DNA of 64,000 nt from Hymenobacter ginkgonis (GCF_009755225.1 NZ_WQKZ01000004.1:434001-498000); one strand, 5' to 3'; shown: positions 1 through 9,363, numbered from the stretch's first letter. The notes: generated by a model from the sequence alone, not told the origin. Numbers and translations: made by a program.

Positions 1-1
1 C

Positions 2-298
2 CCCATTGATTTTAAAGCGGTTATTGACGCTTGCGCCGAGCACCAAGTTATCATCGAAATCAACGCCAACCCCTGGCGCCTTGACCTCGACTGGCGCTGG
101 GTGCGCTACGCCATTAGCCAAGGCGTGCAGCTCAGCATCAACCCCGATGCCCACCATACGGCTGGCTACGCCGACATGCGCTACGGGGTGCTCGCCGGCC
201 GCAAAGGCATGCTCACCAAGGAGATGACGTTCAATACGAAGTCAGTAGACGAGGCAGCCGCGTACTTCGCCGCGCGCAAAAAAGAAGTAAAAAAGTAG
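2..298 (+). CDS. PolX-type DNA polymerase/PHP phosphoesterase, C-terminal end (partial)
   Basis: The 98 residues visible match the end of the PHP domain found at the C-terminus of bacterial family X DNA polymerases, which couple gap-filling synthesis in base-excision repair to a metal-dependent 3'-5' exonuclease. The stretch IEINANPWRLDLDW and the later SINPDAHH are the typical PHP motifs, the Asp-Ala-His-His being metal ligands. The C-terminus is Lys-rich (KKEVKK). The start and the polymerase domain lie outside the window, so the full architecture is inferred. A stand-alone PHP protein is the alternative. It is followed 8 nt after the stop by a long hairpin repeat. Confidence 0.8.
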   Translation, partial: PIDFKAVIDACAEHQVIIEINANPWRLDLDWRWVRYAISQGVQLSINPDAHHTAGYADMRYGVLAGRKGMLTKEMTFNTKSVDEAAAYFAARKKEVKK

Positions 299-306
299 TA
301 AGTAAA

Positions 307-406
307 AAAGGACGTCATTCCGAGCTTGCCGAGGAATCGCGCGCGCCGTTCGGGCTGCGGCCAACAGCGCGCGCGATTCCTCGGCAAGCTCGGAATGACG
401 TCCTTT
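307..406. repeat. Long perfect inverted repeat (40-bp arms)
   Basis: Arms at 307-346 and 367-406 are perfect reverse complements around a 20-nt loop. Each arm begins AAAGGACGTCATTCCGAGC. The repeat fills the gap between the PolX stop (298) and the next start codon (421). It shares the core GACGTCATnCyGAGC with the repeats at 7743 and 54418, so it belongs to a dispersed family. In RNA it would form a very stable hairpin. Whether it acts as a terminator, an RNA-stability element or a selfish element cannot be told from sequence. Confidence 0.9.
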
Positions 407-420
407 ATGTTACCTGACTA

Positions 421-1389
421 ATGAAAATCCTGGTCCTTCGCTTTTCTTCCATCGGCGATATTGTGCTGACTACGCCGGTGGTCCGGCAGCTGAAAACCCA
501 GTTGCCGGGCGCGCAGGTGCACTTTGCCACCAAGCCCGCCTACCGCAGCCTGCTCGAAGCTAATCCCTACGTAGACAAGCTGCACCTGCTCGCGGGCAGC
601 CTGGGCGAGCTGGTGCGTGAGCTGCGCGCCGAGCGGTTCGACTTTATCGTGGATTTGCACAATAACTTGCGCACGCGGCTTATTCGGCTGCAATTGCCCG
701 GCGTGCTGGGCCAAGCGTTTGACAAGCTAAACTGGCAGAAGTACTTGCTGGTCAGGTTTAAAATCAACCGCCTACCCCCCGTTCATATTGTGGACCGCTA
801 CCGGGCGGCGGCCGCGCCGCTCGGCATTCGCGACGACGGCGGTGGGCTCGATTATTTTATTCCGCTGGGCCAGGAGGTGGTGGTGGCCGAAGCCCTACCC
901 CCCGGTTTTCGGGCCGGGCAGTACGTGGCGGTGGCCATTGGGGCGCAGCACGCCACCAAGCGCCTACCCGTCGAAAAGCTCATCGAGTTGGTCCATAACC
1001 TGGCGCCGCGCCCGGTGGTGCTACTCGGTGGGCCCGGGGATGAGAGCACTGGCCACGTCATTGAGCTAGCCGCCAAGGGCCTGGTCTTCAATGGTTGCGG
1101 GCAGTTTTCGCTGCATCAGTCGGCCTCGCTGGTGCGGCAGGCACAGTTCGTAGTCAGCCACGACACCGGGCTGATGCACATCGCCTCAGCCTTCAAAAAA
1201 GAGATTTTTAGCGTGTGGGGCAACACGGTGCCGCAGTTTGGCATGTATCCTTACCGCACCCGCTTCGAAGCGCTGGAAGTGCTGGGACTCCCCTGCCGGC
1301 CGTGCTCCAAAATCGGCTTTGGCAAGTGTCCGCAGGGGCATTTTAAGTGCATGCGCAACCAGGATTTGGCTGGCGATTGGCCGGCGTGA
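421..1389 (+). CDS. Glycosyltransferase family 9 (heptosyltransferase-like)
   Basis: A 322-residue GT-B enzyme of the ADP-heptose:LPS heptosyltransferase family. The N-terminus (MKILVLRFSSIGDIVLTTPV) is the hallmark first strand and loop of GT9. The C-terminal half carries the nucleotide-sugar site (VVLLGGPGD near 200, then SHDTGLMHIA near 245). It probably adds a sugar to the LPS/lipid A core at the inner face of the cytoplasmic membrane. The donor is unknown, since the family includes non-heptose enzymes. A Cys-rich tail (CRPCSKIGFGKCPQGHFKC) is typical of Bacteroidota members. The ATG sits 14 nt after a hairpin repeat. It converges on the next gene with only 8 nt between stops and no visible terminator. 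Confidence 0.88.
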   Translation: MKILVLRFSSIGDIVLTTPVVRQLKTQLPGAQVHFATKPAYRSLLEANPYVDKLHLLAGSLGELVRELRAERFDFIVDLHNNLRTRLIRLQLPGVLGQAFDKLNWQKYLLVRFKINRLPPVHIVDRYRAAAAPLGIRDDGGGLDYFIPLGQEVVVAEALPPGFRAGQYVAVAIGAQHATKRLPVEKLIELVHNLAPRPVVLLGGPGDESTGHVIELAAKGLVFNGCGQFSLHQSASLVRQAQFVVSHDTGLMHIASAFKKEIFSVWGNTVPQFGMYPYRTRFEALEVLGLPCRPCSKIGFGKCPQGHFKCMRNQDLAGDWPA

Positions 1390-1397
1390 AGATGGGC

Positions 1398-1700
1398 CTA
1401 TAATAGGTCCTCAACTTTTTCTTCCACATTAGCCAAAACCTCACAGTCACAATAACCACCTTGGTCGCTTAACCACTTTTGTAAAGGTTCAAAAGGCAAA
1501 TCTACTTCTGCCGCAAACTGCTTGGTCAACCGCAAAGTATCGTCGCACTCAGTTTTGGAAAGCGCTGCGTCTAAGTAGTCAAACAAGCCCTTTAATTGCC
1601 CAAGGTCCATTGGTAAACCAGCTAGCAGCGAATTTGTAGCTGCAACTTGTAGCTGCTGCATAGCTTGCTTACGACGCTTTTTCTCTTCGGCGGATGGCAT
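1398..1700 (-). CDS. DUF2695 family protein
   Basis: About 100 residues. The C-terminal signature GGYCDCEVLANVEEKV, preceded by CDDTLRLTKQF, matches the uncharacterised DUF2695 family of small cytoplasmic proteins in which the CDC motif closes the domain. I chose the ATG at 1700. The frame stays open to a TTG at 1733 that would overlap the stop of the upstream porE-like gene by 10 nt, so coupling to that gene is possible. Function is unknown; the conserved cysteines could bind metal, which is inference only. Confidence 0.75.
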   Translation of the reverse strand: MPSAEEKKRRKQAMQQLQVAATNSLLAGLPMDLGQLKGLFDYLDAALSKTECDDTLRLTKQFAAEVDLPFEPLQKWLSDQGGYCDCEVLANVEEKVEDLL

Positions 1701-1723
1701 AGTTGGGTTTTTAGGAATAAACT

Positions 1724-3802
1724 CTACTTCCAAGTAGCATCGCTGCCCTTTTCGCCGGCTGGCTTCAGCAGGCGAAACTCGACGCGACGGTTGATGCGGG
1801 CATCGGCTTCGCTCAGCTCGTCTTTGAGGGGTTTGCTGGAGCCGAAGCCGAAGCTCTCGATGCGGTTGGGGCCAAGTTTGCCCTTGCGCTCGATGTAGTG
1901 CCGGATTTCCTCGGCGCGGTCTTGCGACAGTTTCTCGTTCACGTCGGGGTCGCCCTTGCTGTCGGTGTGGCCCGCAATGTTGAGCCGAAACGTGGGGTGG
2001 TCTACCAAAAACAGCGTAATGCGGTCGAGCGTGGGCAGCATGGCTGGCTGAATCCCCGCCTTGCTCGGCTCAAACTCAATATTTTTGAAAATCAGCGGCA
2101 GCTTATAGTTGATGCTATTGGTGAGCAGGCTCATCACGGTATCGCCCTTCAGCTCAAACTGCTTTTCGACCGAGAAAAAGTCTGGGCTTTGGATAAGCAT
2201 AGCGTAACGCGAGCCATCCATAAGCTCAAAATCGAAGGAGCCGTCGGGCCGCAAGTACTTGCTGGCCACCTCAATGCCATTGTCTAGGTCGATGATGCTG
2301 ACGATGCCTTTCAGGGGCTGGTTGCTGATAGAATCGACTAGCGTGCCCGCCACCTGGGTAGTGGCCATCGGCTGGGCCTCCATGGGCAGCGGGAATGAAT
2401 AGAGGTCCAGATTTTGCATGTCCTGGGCTTCAGAACGGGCATAGTAGAGGTTTTTGCTCTGGCTGTCGATGGTAAAATAATACTCTGATCCCTTGCCGTT
2501 TACGAGCGGGCCAATGTTGCGCGGCTCCTGCCAGCGGTCAGCCACGCGGTAAGTTTTATAGATGTCGAAATCGCCAAAATTCAGCAACTGCCCGCGCGAG
2601 CTGAAGTACAGCACTTGGTAAAGGGGGTGAAAAAATGGGCTTACCTCGCTCTCGCGGGTATTCACGACGGGGCCCATATTCTGGGCCTTGCCCCACTGGC
2701 CGTTCTTGCCCTTTACCGTGAAGTAGATGTCGCTTAGGCCAAAACCACCCAGGCGGTCGGAGGCAAAATAGAGTGTATCCTCCTTGGGAGAGAGGGTCGG
2801 CTGCGAATCCCAAGATACAGAATTGACCTGCGCGCCGAGGCTTTTGGGGGCGCTCCACTTGCCGTCTTTGCCCAGGCTGGCGGTGTAGAGGTCGCAGTTG
2901 CCGTGGCAGGTAGGGCACTCGCAACGGGCAAAATAGAGTGTGCGCCCATCGTGCGAAAAGCAGGCCGACCCCTCATTGTACTGCGAATTGATGGGCTTAG
3001 GCAGCGGCTGGGCGTCGGTCCAGTAGTTTTCGCCCTGCCGGCGCGACACGTACAAGTTCTCGTCTACCTGGGTTTGTACGCCGCGCCGCGCCTGCCGCTT
3101 CGAGCTAAACAGCAGCACCGAATCGCCGGCGCCCAGGGCGGGGCCATAATCCGGAAATTTGGAGTTCACGGCGTCGCCCATGTTGGTGTACACGTTTTTA
3201 GGCGGGTGGAACGTATTAACACTTTTCCGATATTCCACCAAGTCGTAATACACCTTGAGTGGTACGTAGAGGTCGGCGTTTTTCTGCTCCAGCGAGTCGT
3301 AGTAGAGCTGCACCCGCTTAATATCGGTGCGGTGGTGCTTGAGGGCCAGCCGGAAGTACGCTTTGGCCTGCTCTTGCCGGGTACTGTCGCGCTGCGCCAA
3401 TTGGCCTAAGTGCCAGAGCAGGTCGGTGTTGCGGTAAAAATTCTCGATACCGAATTGGGCCACATACTTCTCCAGCAGGCCCCGCGCTAGGGCGTACTGG
3501 TGGTGGCGCTCAGCTTTTTGAATGGCTTTAAGGGCCTTCTTGTCCTCAAAAAAGGCGATTTTATTAACGTTCGGGAAGTCGGGCGTGCCATCGGCTCGCA
3601 CCCGCAGGCGGCGGCTGACGCGGCCTTTGAGGGCACGCTGCTGGTAAGGCGGGGGGGTAGGGCGGGGCTTGGCCGCGGCGGGGGAGGTAGGGGTAGCGGG
3701 CTTGGCCGGCGCCCGGCGTTGGGCAGCAGCTGGCGTCGCTCCTCCCAAACCCAGCGCCAGCCAACAGCAGCAAAAAAACCAAAAAAGCAGCAGGCGGCGC
3801 AT
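1724..3802 (-). CDS. porE: PorE-like T9SS protein: TPR, PD40 propeller, CRD and OmpA domains
   Basis: 692 residues. The domain order is that described for PorE of the type IX secretion system: signal peptide (1-28), helical TPR-like region (about 85-190), WD40/PD40 beta-propeller (about 205-460, with repeats such as DGRTLYFAR, EDTLYFASDR and YQVLYFSSRG), a carboxypeptidase-regulatory-like fold (about 480-570), and a C-terminal OmpA peptidoglycan-binding domain (about 580-690, with IAGHTDSKGD and LSQDRAEEIRHYI). PorE is thought to anchor the PorK/N ring and PorP to peptidoglycan. There is no lipobox, although the signal peptide contains three consecutive cysteines. The gene is divergent from lon. 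Other PD40/OmpA proteins share this layout, so the symbol is an architectural assignment. Confidence 0.7.
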   Translation of the reverse strand: MRRLLLFWFFCCCWLALGLGGATPAAAQRRAPAKPATPTSPAAAKPRPTPPPYQQRALKGRVSRRLRVRADGTPDFPNVNKIAFFEDKKALKAIQKAERHHQYALARGLLEKYVAQFGIENFYRNTDLLWHLGQLAQRDSTRQEQAKAYFRLALKHHRTDIKRVQLYYDSLEQKNADLYVPLKVYYDLVEYRKSVNTFHPPKNVYTNMGDAVNSKFPDYGPALGAGDSVLLFSSKRQARRGVQTQVDENLYVSRRQGENYWTDAQPLPKPINSQYNEGSACFSHDGRTLYFARCECPTCHGNCDLYTASLGKDGKWSAPKSLGAQVNSVSWDSQPTLSPKEDTLYFASDRLGGFGLSDIYFTVKGKNGQWGKAQNMGPVVNTRESEVSPFFHPLYQVLYFSSRGQLLNFGDFDIYKTYRVADRWQEPRNIGPLVNGKGSEYYFTIDSQSKNLYYARSEAQDMQNLDLYSFPLPMEAQPMATTQVAGTLVDSISNQPLKGIVSIIDLDNGIEVASKYLRPDGSFDFELMDGSRYAMLIQSPDFFSVEKQFELKGDTVMSLLTNSINYKLPLIFKNIEFEPSKAGIQPAMLPTLDRITLFLVDHPTFRLNIAGHTDSKGDPDVNEKLSQDRAEEIRHYIERKGKLGPNRIESFGFGSSKPLKDELSEADARINRRVEFRLLKPAGEKGSDATWK

Positions 3803-4036
3803 GAAAAGCAGAGCAAAAAAGCAGAACAGGACTGCAAGTTCTTACATAATAGTCATTATTGTCAAATACCTATGCCAGGGAGGCGGGCCATCCGCCAATC
3901 CGGCGCAGCGGCGGCGCTGGCACGGCCCTTGCCCCCCTGGCAAGCCGGCTGGCCTCGCCAAGCCTTATCTTAGCCCGGCGGTGAGCGGCTGCCATTCTGG
4001 CAGCTATGCCCCGTGCTGGCCGGCCTACTTCTGCCC

Positions 4037-6544
4037 ATGTCTCTCGATTTTTCCCACCCTGGCCAACTGCTGGCTAGCGGCTCCGACGCCCCTTCCGAAA
4101 CTATCGCCATCATGGCTGCTGACCCCGACCACCTGTTGCCGGCTGCCGATGCGCCCGATACCCTACCCCTGCTGCCGGTGCGCAACACCGTGCTCTTTCC
4201 CGGCGTGGTGCTGCCCGTGACGGTGACGCGCAAGAAAAGCGTGCGCTTGGTGCGTAAGCTGGCCGCTAAAAACGAGAAGCTGGTAGGCGTGGTGGCCCAG
4301 CGCCACCCCGACGCCGACGAACCTACCACCGACGACCTGCACCCCGTGGGCACGCTAGCGCGCATTCTTAAGCTCATCGACCAGCCCGATGGTACGGTTA
4401 CCATCATTTTACAGGGGCAGGTGCGCTTTTTGGTGGGCGAGCAGCTTACGTTTGCCCCGCAGCTGACGGCGAAGGTGACCTACTTTGAGGAACGCGCCTT
4501 GAATGCCGAGAAGGACGGCGAAATGGTACTGCTGCAAAGCTTGCGCGAATCGGCCAGCAAGGTGCTCGAGCTCACGCCCGAGATTCCGATGGAGGCACGC
4601 AACATGTTGGAAGGCATTCAGTCGCCGGCTTTCCTGATTCACTTCTTGTCGTCGAATGTGCAGCTGGAGCTGCCCGCCAAGCAAAAGCTGCTTGAGTTGG
4701 CCGACCCCGAAGCCCAGGGCCGCCAGCTGCTCGAAGCGTTGCTGCGCCAGATTGAGCTGCTCGAAATCAAGAACGACATTCGAACCAAGGTGCACACCGG
4801 TATTGACGCCGAGCAGCGCGAATATTTCTTGCGCAAGCAACTCAAAACCCTGCAAGATGAGCTAGGCCAGGGCGAAGGCAGCGCCGAAGGCGACGTGGCT
4901 GCCCTGCGCGCCCGTGCCCAGGAGAAAAAATGGCCCGAAGCCGTGGCCAAGCACTTCGATAAAGAAGTGCACAAGCTCGGGCGCCTCAACCAGATGTCGC
5001 CCGACTACCCGGTGACGCTCAACTACGTGGAGTTTTTGCTCGATTTGCCCTGGGGCGAAACGACCAAGGACAAATTCAACCTCAAGACGACCAAAAAAAT
5101 CCTCGACGCCGACCATTTCGGCCTGGAGAAAGTGAAGGAGCGCATTCTCGAATATTTGGCCGTGCTCAAGCTGAAGCAGGATTTGAAGGCGCCGATTTTG
5201 TGCCTCTACGGCCCTCCCGGCGTGGGCAAAACCTCGCTGGGCCGCAGCATTGCCACGGCGCTCGGCCGCAAGTACGTGCGCCTGAGCCTAGGCGGCGTGC
5301 GCGACGAAGCCGAGATTCGGGGGCACCGCAAAACCTACGTGGGCGCTATGCCCGGCCGCATTATTGCCCAGATTAAGAAGGCGGGGGTAAGCAACCCGGT
5401 CATTATCCTGGACGAGATTGATAAAGTAAGCAGCGACTTCCGCGGTGACCCCAGCTCGGCACTGCTGGAAGTGCTCGACCCCGAGCAAAATTCGACCTTC
5501 ACCGACAACTACCTGGAGGTGGAATACGACTTGAGCCGGGTGCTGTTTATTGCCACCGCCAACTCGCTCGATACTATTCAGCCGGCCCTGCGCGACCGCA
5601 TGGAAATCATCGACCTCACCGGCTACACCCAGGAGGAAAAGGTGCAGATTGCCCGCAAACACTTGTGGCCTAAGCAACTGCGCGAACATGGCCTGGGCGA
5701 AGCGGAAGTTAAAATCACGGACACTGCCCTGCACCGCGTGGCCGACGACTACACGCGGGAGTCGGGCGTGCGCAGCCTCGAGCGTCAGTTGGCGGCCCTC
5801 ACCCGCAACCTCGCCCGCCGCAAGGCCAGCAAGGAAGCCCTACCCCCCCAAATCGAGCCGAGCGACGTGCTCAAGATTCTGGGCTCGCCGCGCTTCGACC
5901 GCGATAAGGACCAGGACCACGATACGGCCGGTGTAGTGACGGGCCTAGCCTGGACGAGCGTGGGCGGCGACATCTTATTCGTAGAGAGCCTCTTGAGTCG
6001 GGGCCGTGGCAAGCTTACGCTGAGCGGCCAATTGGGCGACGTGATGAAGGAATCGGCCATTACGGCCCTCTCCTACCTGCGCTCGCGGGCTGATGAACTG
6101 GGCATTGACCACCGTTTGTTTGAGCAGTACGACTTGCACATTCACTTCCCCGAGGGCGGTATTCCGAAGGACGGGCCGAGTGCGGGCATCGCCATTTTCA
6201 CGAGCATTGCCTCGGCCTACACGCAACGCCAAGTGCGCCCGCGCATGGCCATGACGGGCGAAATCACCTTGCGCGGCCGGGTGCTGCCGGTAGGCGGCAT
6301 CAAAGAAAAGCTGCTGGCAGCCCGTCGCGCGGGCATTGATTTCATCATACTATCGCCTAAAAACCGCAAGGATGTGGAGGAAATCCCGGCCGACTACCTC
6401 AAAGGCGTGCGTATTCACTACGCCGAGCGCGTGGATGATGTGCTGGCCGAAGCCTTGCTGCCCGAGTTGGTGGCGCGCCCCCAAAACCTGCCTGTGCGCG
6501 ACGAAGCGCCCGCCCCAGTGGGCCCAAGCGTGGAGGTGCAATAA
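4037..6544 (+). CDS. lon: ATP-dependent protease Lon
   Basis: 835 residues from the ATG at 4037. Full LonA architecture: N-terminal substrate-binding domain (from LPLLPVRNTVLFPGVVLPVT), a coiled middle region, an AAA+ module with Walker A GPPGVGKT at 392-399 and Walker B IILDEIDK, and a Ser-Lys protease domain. The catalytic Ser is in KDGPSAGIA (S715) and the Lys in GGIKEK (K758), with the 43-residue spacing seen in E. coli Lon. It degrades misfolded and regulatory proteins in the cytoplasm. A GTG at 4013 and an ATG at 4112 are alternative starts. A hairpin terminator follows 24 nt after the stop. Confidence 0.97.
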   Translation: MSLDFSHPGQLLASGSDAPSETIAIMAADPDHLLPAADAPDTLPLLPVRNTVLFPGVVLPVTVTRKKSVRLVRKLAAKNEKLVGVVAQRHPDADEPTTDDLHPVGTLARILKLIDQPDGTVTIILQGQVRFLVGEQLTFAPQLTAKVTYFEERALNAEKDGEMVLLQSLRESASKVLELTPEIPMEARNMLEGIQSPAFLIHFLSSNVQLELPAKQKLLELADPEAQGRQLLEALLRQIELLEIKNDIRTKVHTGIDAEQREYFLRKQLKTLQDELGQGEGSAEGDVAALRARAQEKKWPEAVAKHFDKEVHKLGRLNQMSPDYPVTLNYVEFLLDLPWGETTKDKFNLKTTKKILDADHFGLEKVKERILEYLAVLKLKQDLKAPILCLYGPPGVGKTSLGRSIATALGRKYVRLSLGGVRDEAEIRGHRKTYVGAMPGRIIAQIKKAGVSNPVIILDEIDKVSSDFRGDPSSALLEVLDPEQNSTFTDNYLEVEYDLSRVLFIATANSLDTIQPALRDRMEIIDLTGYTQEEKVQIARKHLWPKQLREHGLGEAEVKITDTALHRVADDYTRESGVRSLERQLAALTRNLARRKASKEALPPQIEPSDVLKILGSPRFDRDKDQDHDTAGVVTGLAWTSVGGDILFVESLLSRGRGKLTLSGQLGDVMKESAITALSYLRSRADELGIDHRLFEQYDLHIHFPEGGIPKDGPSAGIAIFTSIASAYTQRQVRPRMAMTGEITLRGRVLPVGGIKEKLLAARRAGIDFIILSPKNRKDVEEIPADYLKGVRIHYAERVDDVLAEALLPELVARPQNLPVRDEAPAPVGPSVEVQ

Positions 6545-6567
6545 ATGTAGCAGCTAAAAAGTTAGAG

Positions 6568-6607
6568 GCCCGGAATCAAATAGCGCACTTTTGGTTCCGG
6601 GCTTTTT
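6568..6607 (+). terminator. Rho-independent terminator after lon
   Basis: Stem GCCCGGAA (6568-6575) pairs with TTCCGGGC (6595-6602), followed by a run of T. It lies between lon and porQ. Confidence 0.75.
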
Positions 6608-6654
6608 GCTGGTTTTCTACCCGGCATTTGCACTATCTACCCCTGAGCAAGTCG

Positions 6655-6662
6655 TACTTTTA
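6655..6662 (+). promoter_or_regulatory. Putative -7 element (TACTTTTA) for porQ
   Basis: Seven of eight positions fit the Bacteroidota -7 consensus TAnnTTTG. The element ends 5 nt before the porQ ATG, so the transcript would start at or next to the start codon. No clear -33 TTTG is seen. Confidence 0.4.
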
Positions 6663-6667
6663 AGCGT

Positions 6668-7717
6668 ATGAAGCACCTCTCCTCGCGCTGTGTTCTGGTA
6701 GTATTGGCTGGCTTGGCGGCGCACGCCGCACAGGCCCAAATTGGCGGGCGGGCGGCGTTTCCGTTTCTGGCCCTACCCCCCTCGGCGCAGCTGGCGGCGC
6801 AGGGCGGCATGAGTGCCTCGGCCCGCAGCAGCGACCCTACGCAATTCTTTGCCAGCCCGGCACTACTCAACGCCGACATGGACCATGCAGCTGCCGTGAG
6901 CTACGTGGCCTACGTGAGCGACATCAAGCAGAGTACCGCCGCTTACGCCTTCAATACCGCCAAGCACGGGCGCTTCGGCCTGGGCCTAACGTACTTGAGC
7001 TACGGCAGCTTCGATAGCTACGACGCGGCGGGCAACTCGCTGGGCACGTTCGCGGTGAATGAGTACGCCTTGGCAGCAGCCGATTCCTATACCAAGGGCA
7101 AGTTTACGGCGGGTATCACGGCCAAGCTGGCCGTATCGGGCATTGCGGGCAACCGCGCCGTGGGCCTGGCCGGCGACGCGGGCGTGCTTTACAAGCCCAG
7201 CGCCCAAGACTTTACGGTGGGCTTGGTGGTGAAGAGCGCGGGCTACATGCTGAAGCCCTATACCGCCGCCGCCCGCGAGCCCCTACCCCTCGATGTGCAG
7301 TTGGGCACCACCATCAAGCCCGAGCACATGCCGCTGCGCTTCACGCTCACGGCCCACCACTTGCACCAGTGGAATATTCAGTACCTCGACCCCAACGCCC
7401 GCGGTACTCTCGACGCGAATAATGTGGAGGTGAAACCCACTTTCAACTTTGGCGACAACCTGGCCCGCCACTTCACGGCGGCCGCCGAATTGCTGCTGGG
7501 CAAGGGCCTGAACCTACGCGTGGGCTACAACCACCTGCAAGCTCGCGAACTGCGCCTCGACAACGTGGGCGGCGGCGCGGGATTCAGCTTCGGGGCCATG
7601 GTGCGGATTTCGCAGTTTCAACTTGACTACACGTATGCCACGTTGCAGGCAGCAGGCAGCAGCAATTATTTCACACTCAGCCGCAGCCTCGACAGTTTTT
7701 TGAAAAAGAAAGAATAA
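6668..7717 (+). CDS. porQ: Type IX secretion system protein PorQ
   Basis: 349 residues with a signal peptide (1-23, ending AAQAQ). The mature protein opens with IGGRAAFPFLALPPSAQLAAQGG and continues with a DPTQFFASPALLN motif, both diagnostic of PorQ. It is an outer-membrane beta-barrel protein of the UPF0164/PorV-like superfamily that forms part of the T9SS attachment complex with PorU, PorV and PorZ. The body alternates short strands such as YAFNTAKHGRFGLGLTYLSY. It follows lon by 123 nt with an intervening terminator, so it is probably transcribed on its own. Confidence 0.85.
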   Translation: MKHLSSRCVLVVLAGLAAHAAQAQIGGRAAFPFLALPPSAQLAAQGGMSASARSSDPTQFFASPALLNADMDHAAAVSYVAYVSDIKQSTAAYAFNTAKHGRFGLGLTYLSYGSFDSYDAAGNSLGTFAVNEYALAAADSYTKGKFTAGITAKLAVSGIAGNRAVGLAGDAGVLYKPSAQDFTVGLVVKSAGYMLKPYTAAAREPLPLDVQLGTTIKPEHMPLRFTLTAHHLHQWNIQYLDPNARGTLDANNVEVKPTFNFGDNLARHFTAAAELLLGKGLNLRVGYNHLQARELRLDNVGGGAGFSFGAMVRISQFQLDYTYATLQAAGSSNYFTLSRSLDSFLKKKE

Positions 7718-7742
7718 ACCCGTTTGTTAAGAATTTTGTGTT

Positions 7743-7851
7743 AAAAAGAACGTCATGCTGAGCCCCGCGAAGCATCTCCCTCTAATTGTTGGGCTACCAG
7801 TCCAATGAAGCGGCCAAGATGCTTTGCGGGACTCAGCATGACGTTCTTTTT
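7743..7851. repeat. Inverted repeat of the GAACGTCATGCTGAGC family
   Basis: Arms at 7743-7777 and 7817-7851 are 35 nt with two mismatches, around a 39-nt loop. The arms share AAAAGAACGTCATGCTGAG with the repeat at 54418. It occupies the space between the porQ stop (7717) and the hslU start (7885). The hslU frame is open into the right half of the repeat, which can mislead start prediction. Confidence 0.9.
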
Positions 7852-7884
7852 CGCCTCACCGTTCGCTTCCTTTTACCAACCCGA

Positions 7885-9318
7885 ATGCTAGATACCGCCT
7901 TTCTCACTCCGGCCCAGATTGTGGCCGAACTCGATAAGTACATCATCGGCCAGCACGAGGCTAAGCGCCACGTGGCCATTGCGCTGCGCAACCGCTGGCG
8001 CCGCCTGCACGCCCCAGCCGATATGCAAAAGGAAATTGTGCCCAACAACATCCTCATGATTGGGGCTACGGGGGTAGGCAAAACCGAGATTGCGCGCCGC
8101 CTGGCGTTCCTGGCCGACGCGCCTTTTGTGAAAGTCGAGGCTAGCAAGTTTACCGAAGTTGGCTACGTCGGCCGCGACGTCGAGAGCATGGTGCGCGACC
8201 TAGCCGAGCAGGCCGTGAGCCGCCTGCGCCAACGCCGCCAGGAGGAAGTGAAAGCTCAGGCCGCGCAAGCTGTGGAGGATATCATTCTGGATGCGCTCAT
8301 TCCGCCGATGAAGGCGCCCACCAAAGAGGGGGGTAGCACGGGGCGCAGCAACCTGGGTTTTGGCATTGGAGAAGGCAGCGCCGCCGACGCCCTAGCCCCC
8401 GACTCGGACCAGGAGCTGAACGAGCGCACCCGCGAGCGCTTCCGCCAAAAAATCCGCAACGGCGAGTTGGAAGACCGCCGCATCGAAATCAACGTGGCGC
8501 AGGCCGGGCCCAACGTGGGCATTATGGGAGCGCCGGGCATGATGGACGAGGCCACCATGTCGGGCCTGCAAGACATGCTGGGCAACATGCTCCCCAAAAA
8601 GTCACGCAAGCGCAAGGTATCGGTAGCCGAAGCCCGCAAGATTTTGCTGGAGGAGGAAGCCGCCAAACTCGTCGATATGGATGAGGTGAAGGAAGAAGCC
8701 ATCCGCCAGGCCGAAAACTCGGGTATCATCTTCATCGACGAAATCGACAAGGTAGCCACCAGCGGCAGCGGCAAAAGCGGCGGTGGCCCCGACGTGAGCC
8801 GCCAGGGCGTGCAGCGCGATTTGCTCCCCATCGTGGAGGGCTCGGCCGTGAATACCAAGTACGGTATTGTCAACACCGACCATATTCTATTCATCGCTGC
8901 CGGCGCCTTCCACGTCTCGAAGCCCAGCGACTTGATACCCGAGCTGCAGGGCCGTTTCCCCATCCGCGTCGAGCTGCAAAGCCTGACCAAGGACGACTTT
9001 TACCGCATCCTCAAAGACCCCAAGAACGCGCTTACCAAGCAGTACCAAGCCCTGCTGGCAGCTGAGGAAGTGCAACTCGACTTCGAGGACGAAGCCTTAT
9101 TAAAAGTGGCCGAAATTGCCTTTGAGGTGAACAGCGAGGTCGAGAACATTGGTGCCCGTCGCCTCCATACCGTAATGAGCCGCTTGCTCAACGAGTTGCT
9201 TTTTGACGTGCCCGACAAAATTCAGACTGGTTCGCAACTCACCATCACGGCCCAGCTGGTAGAGGAACGCCTACGCGACATGGTGAAAAACCGCGACATG
9301 AGCCAGTACATTCTTTAA
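7885..9318 (+). CDS. hslU: HslU, ATPase subunit of the HslUV protease
   Basis: 477 residues. The AAA+ unfoldase of the HslVU (ClpYQ) protease: N-terminal LTPAQIVAELDKYIIGQHEA, Walker A GATGVGKT at 60-67, GYVGRDVESMVRDL pore region, a variable intermediate (I) domain around 150-280, Walker B IIFIDEIDK, and the C-terminal tail ending SQYIL that inserts into HslV. The start at 7885 is preferred because it gives the canonical N-terminus. The frame extends upstream to 7786 only through the hairpin repeat. The partner hslV is not in this window. Confidence 0.96.
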   Translation: MLDTAFLTPAQIVAELDKYIIGQHEAKRHVAIALRNRWRRLHAPADMQKEIVPNNILMIGATGVGKTEIARRLAFLADAPFVKVEASKFTEVGYVGRDVESMVRDLAEQAVSRLRQRRQEEVKAQAAQAVEDIILDALIPPMKAPTKEGGSTGRSNLGFGIGEGSAADALAPDSDQELNERTRERFRQKIRNGELEDRRIEINVAQAGPNVGIMGAPGMMDEATMSGLQDMLGNMLPKKSRKRKVSVAEARKILLEEEAAKLVDMDEVKEEAIRQAENSGIIFIDEIDKVATSGSGKSGGGPDVSRQGVQRDLLPIVEGSAVNTKYGIVNTDHILFIAAGAFHVSKPSDLIPELQGRFPIRVELQSLTKDDFYRILKDPKNALTKQYQALLAAEEVQLDFEDEALLKVAEIAFEVNSEVENIGARRLHTVMSRLLNELLFDVPDKIQTGSQLTITAQLVEERLRDMVKNRDMSQYIL

Positions 9319-9363
9319 GTTGAGTGCCTCCGCGCTGGCCTTAGCTTCCCTACCCCTACTTGT

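Noticed and set aside
7786..7884. N-terminal extension of hslU
   Set aside because: Runs through the hairpin repeat and adds residues absent from HslU proteins; the ATG at 7885 gives the canonical start.
8256..8990. Minus-strand frame (244 codons) inside hslU
   Set aside because: Antisense shadow caused by high GC in wobble positions; hslU is intact and conserved.
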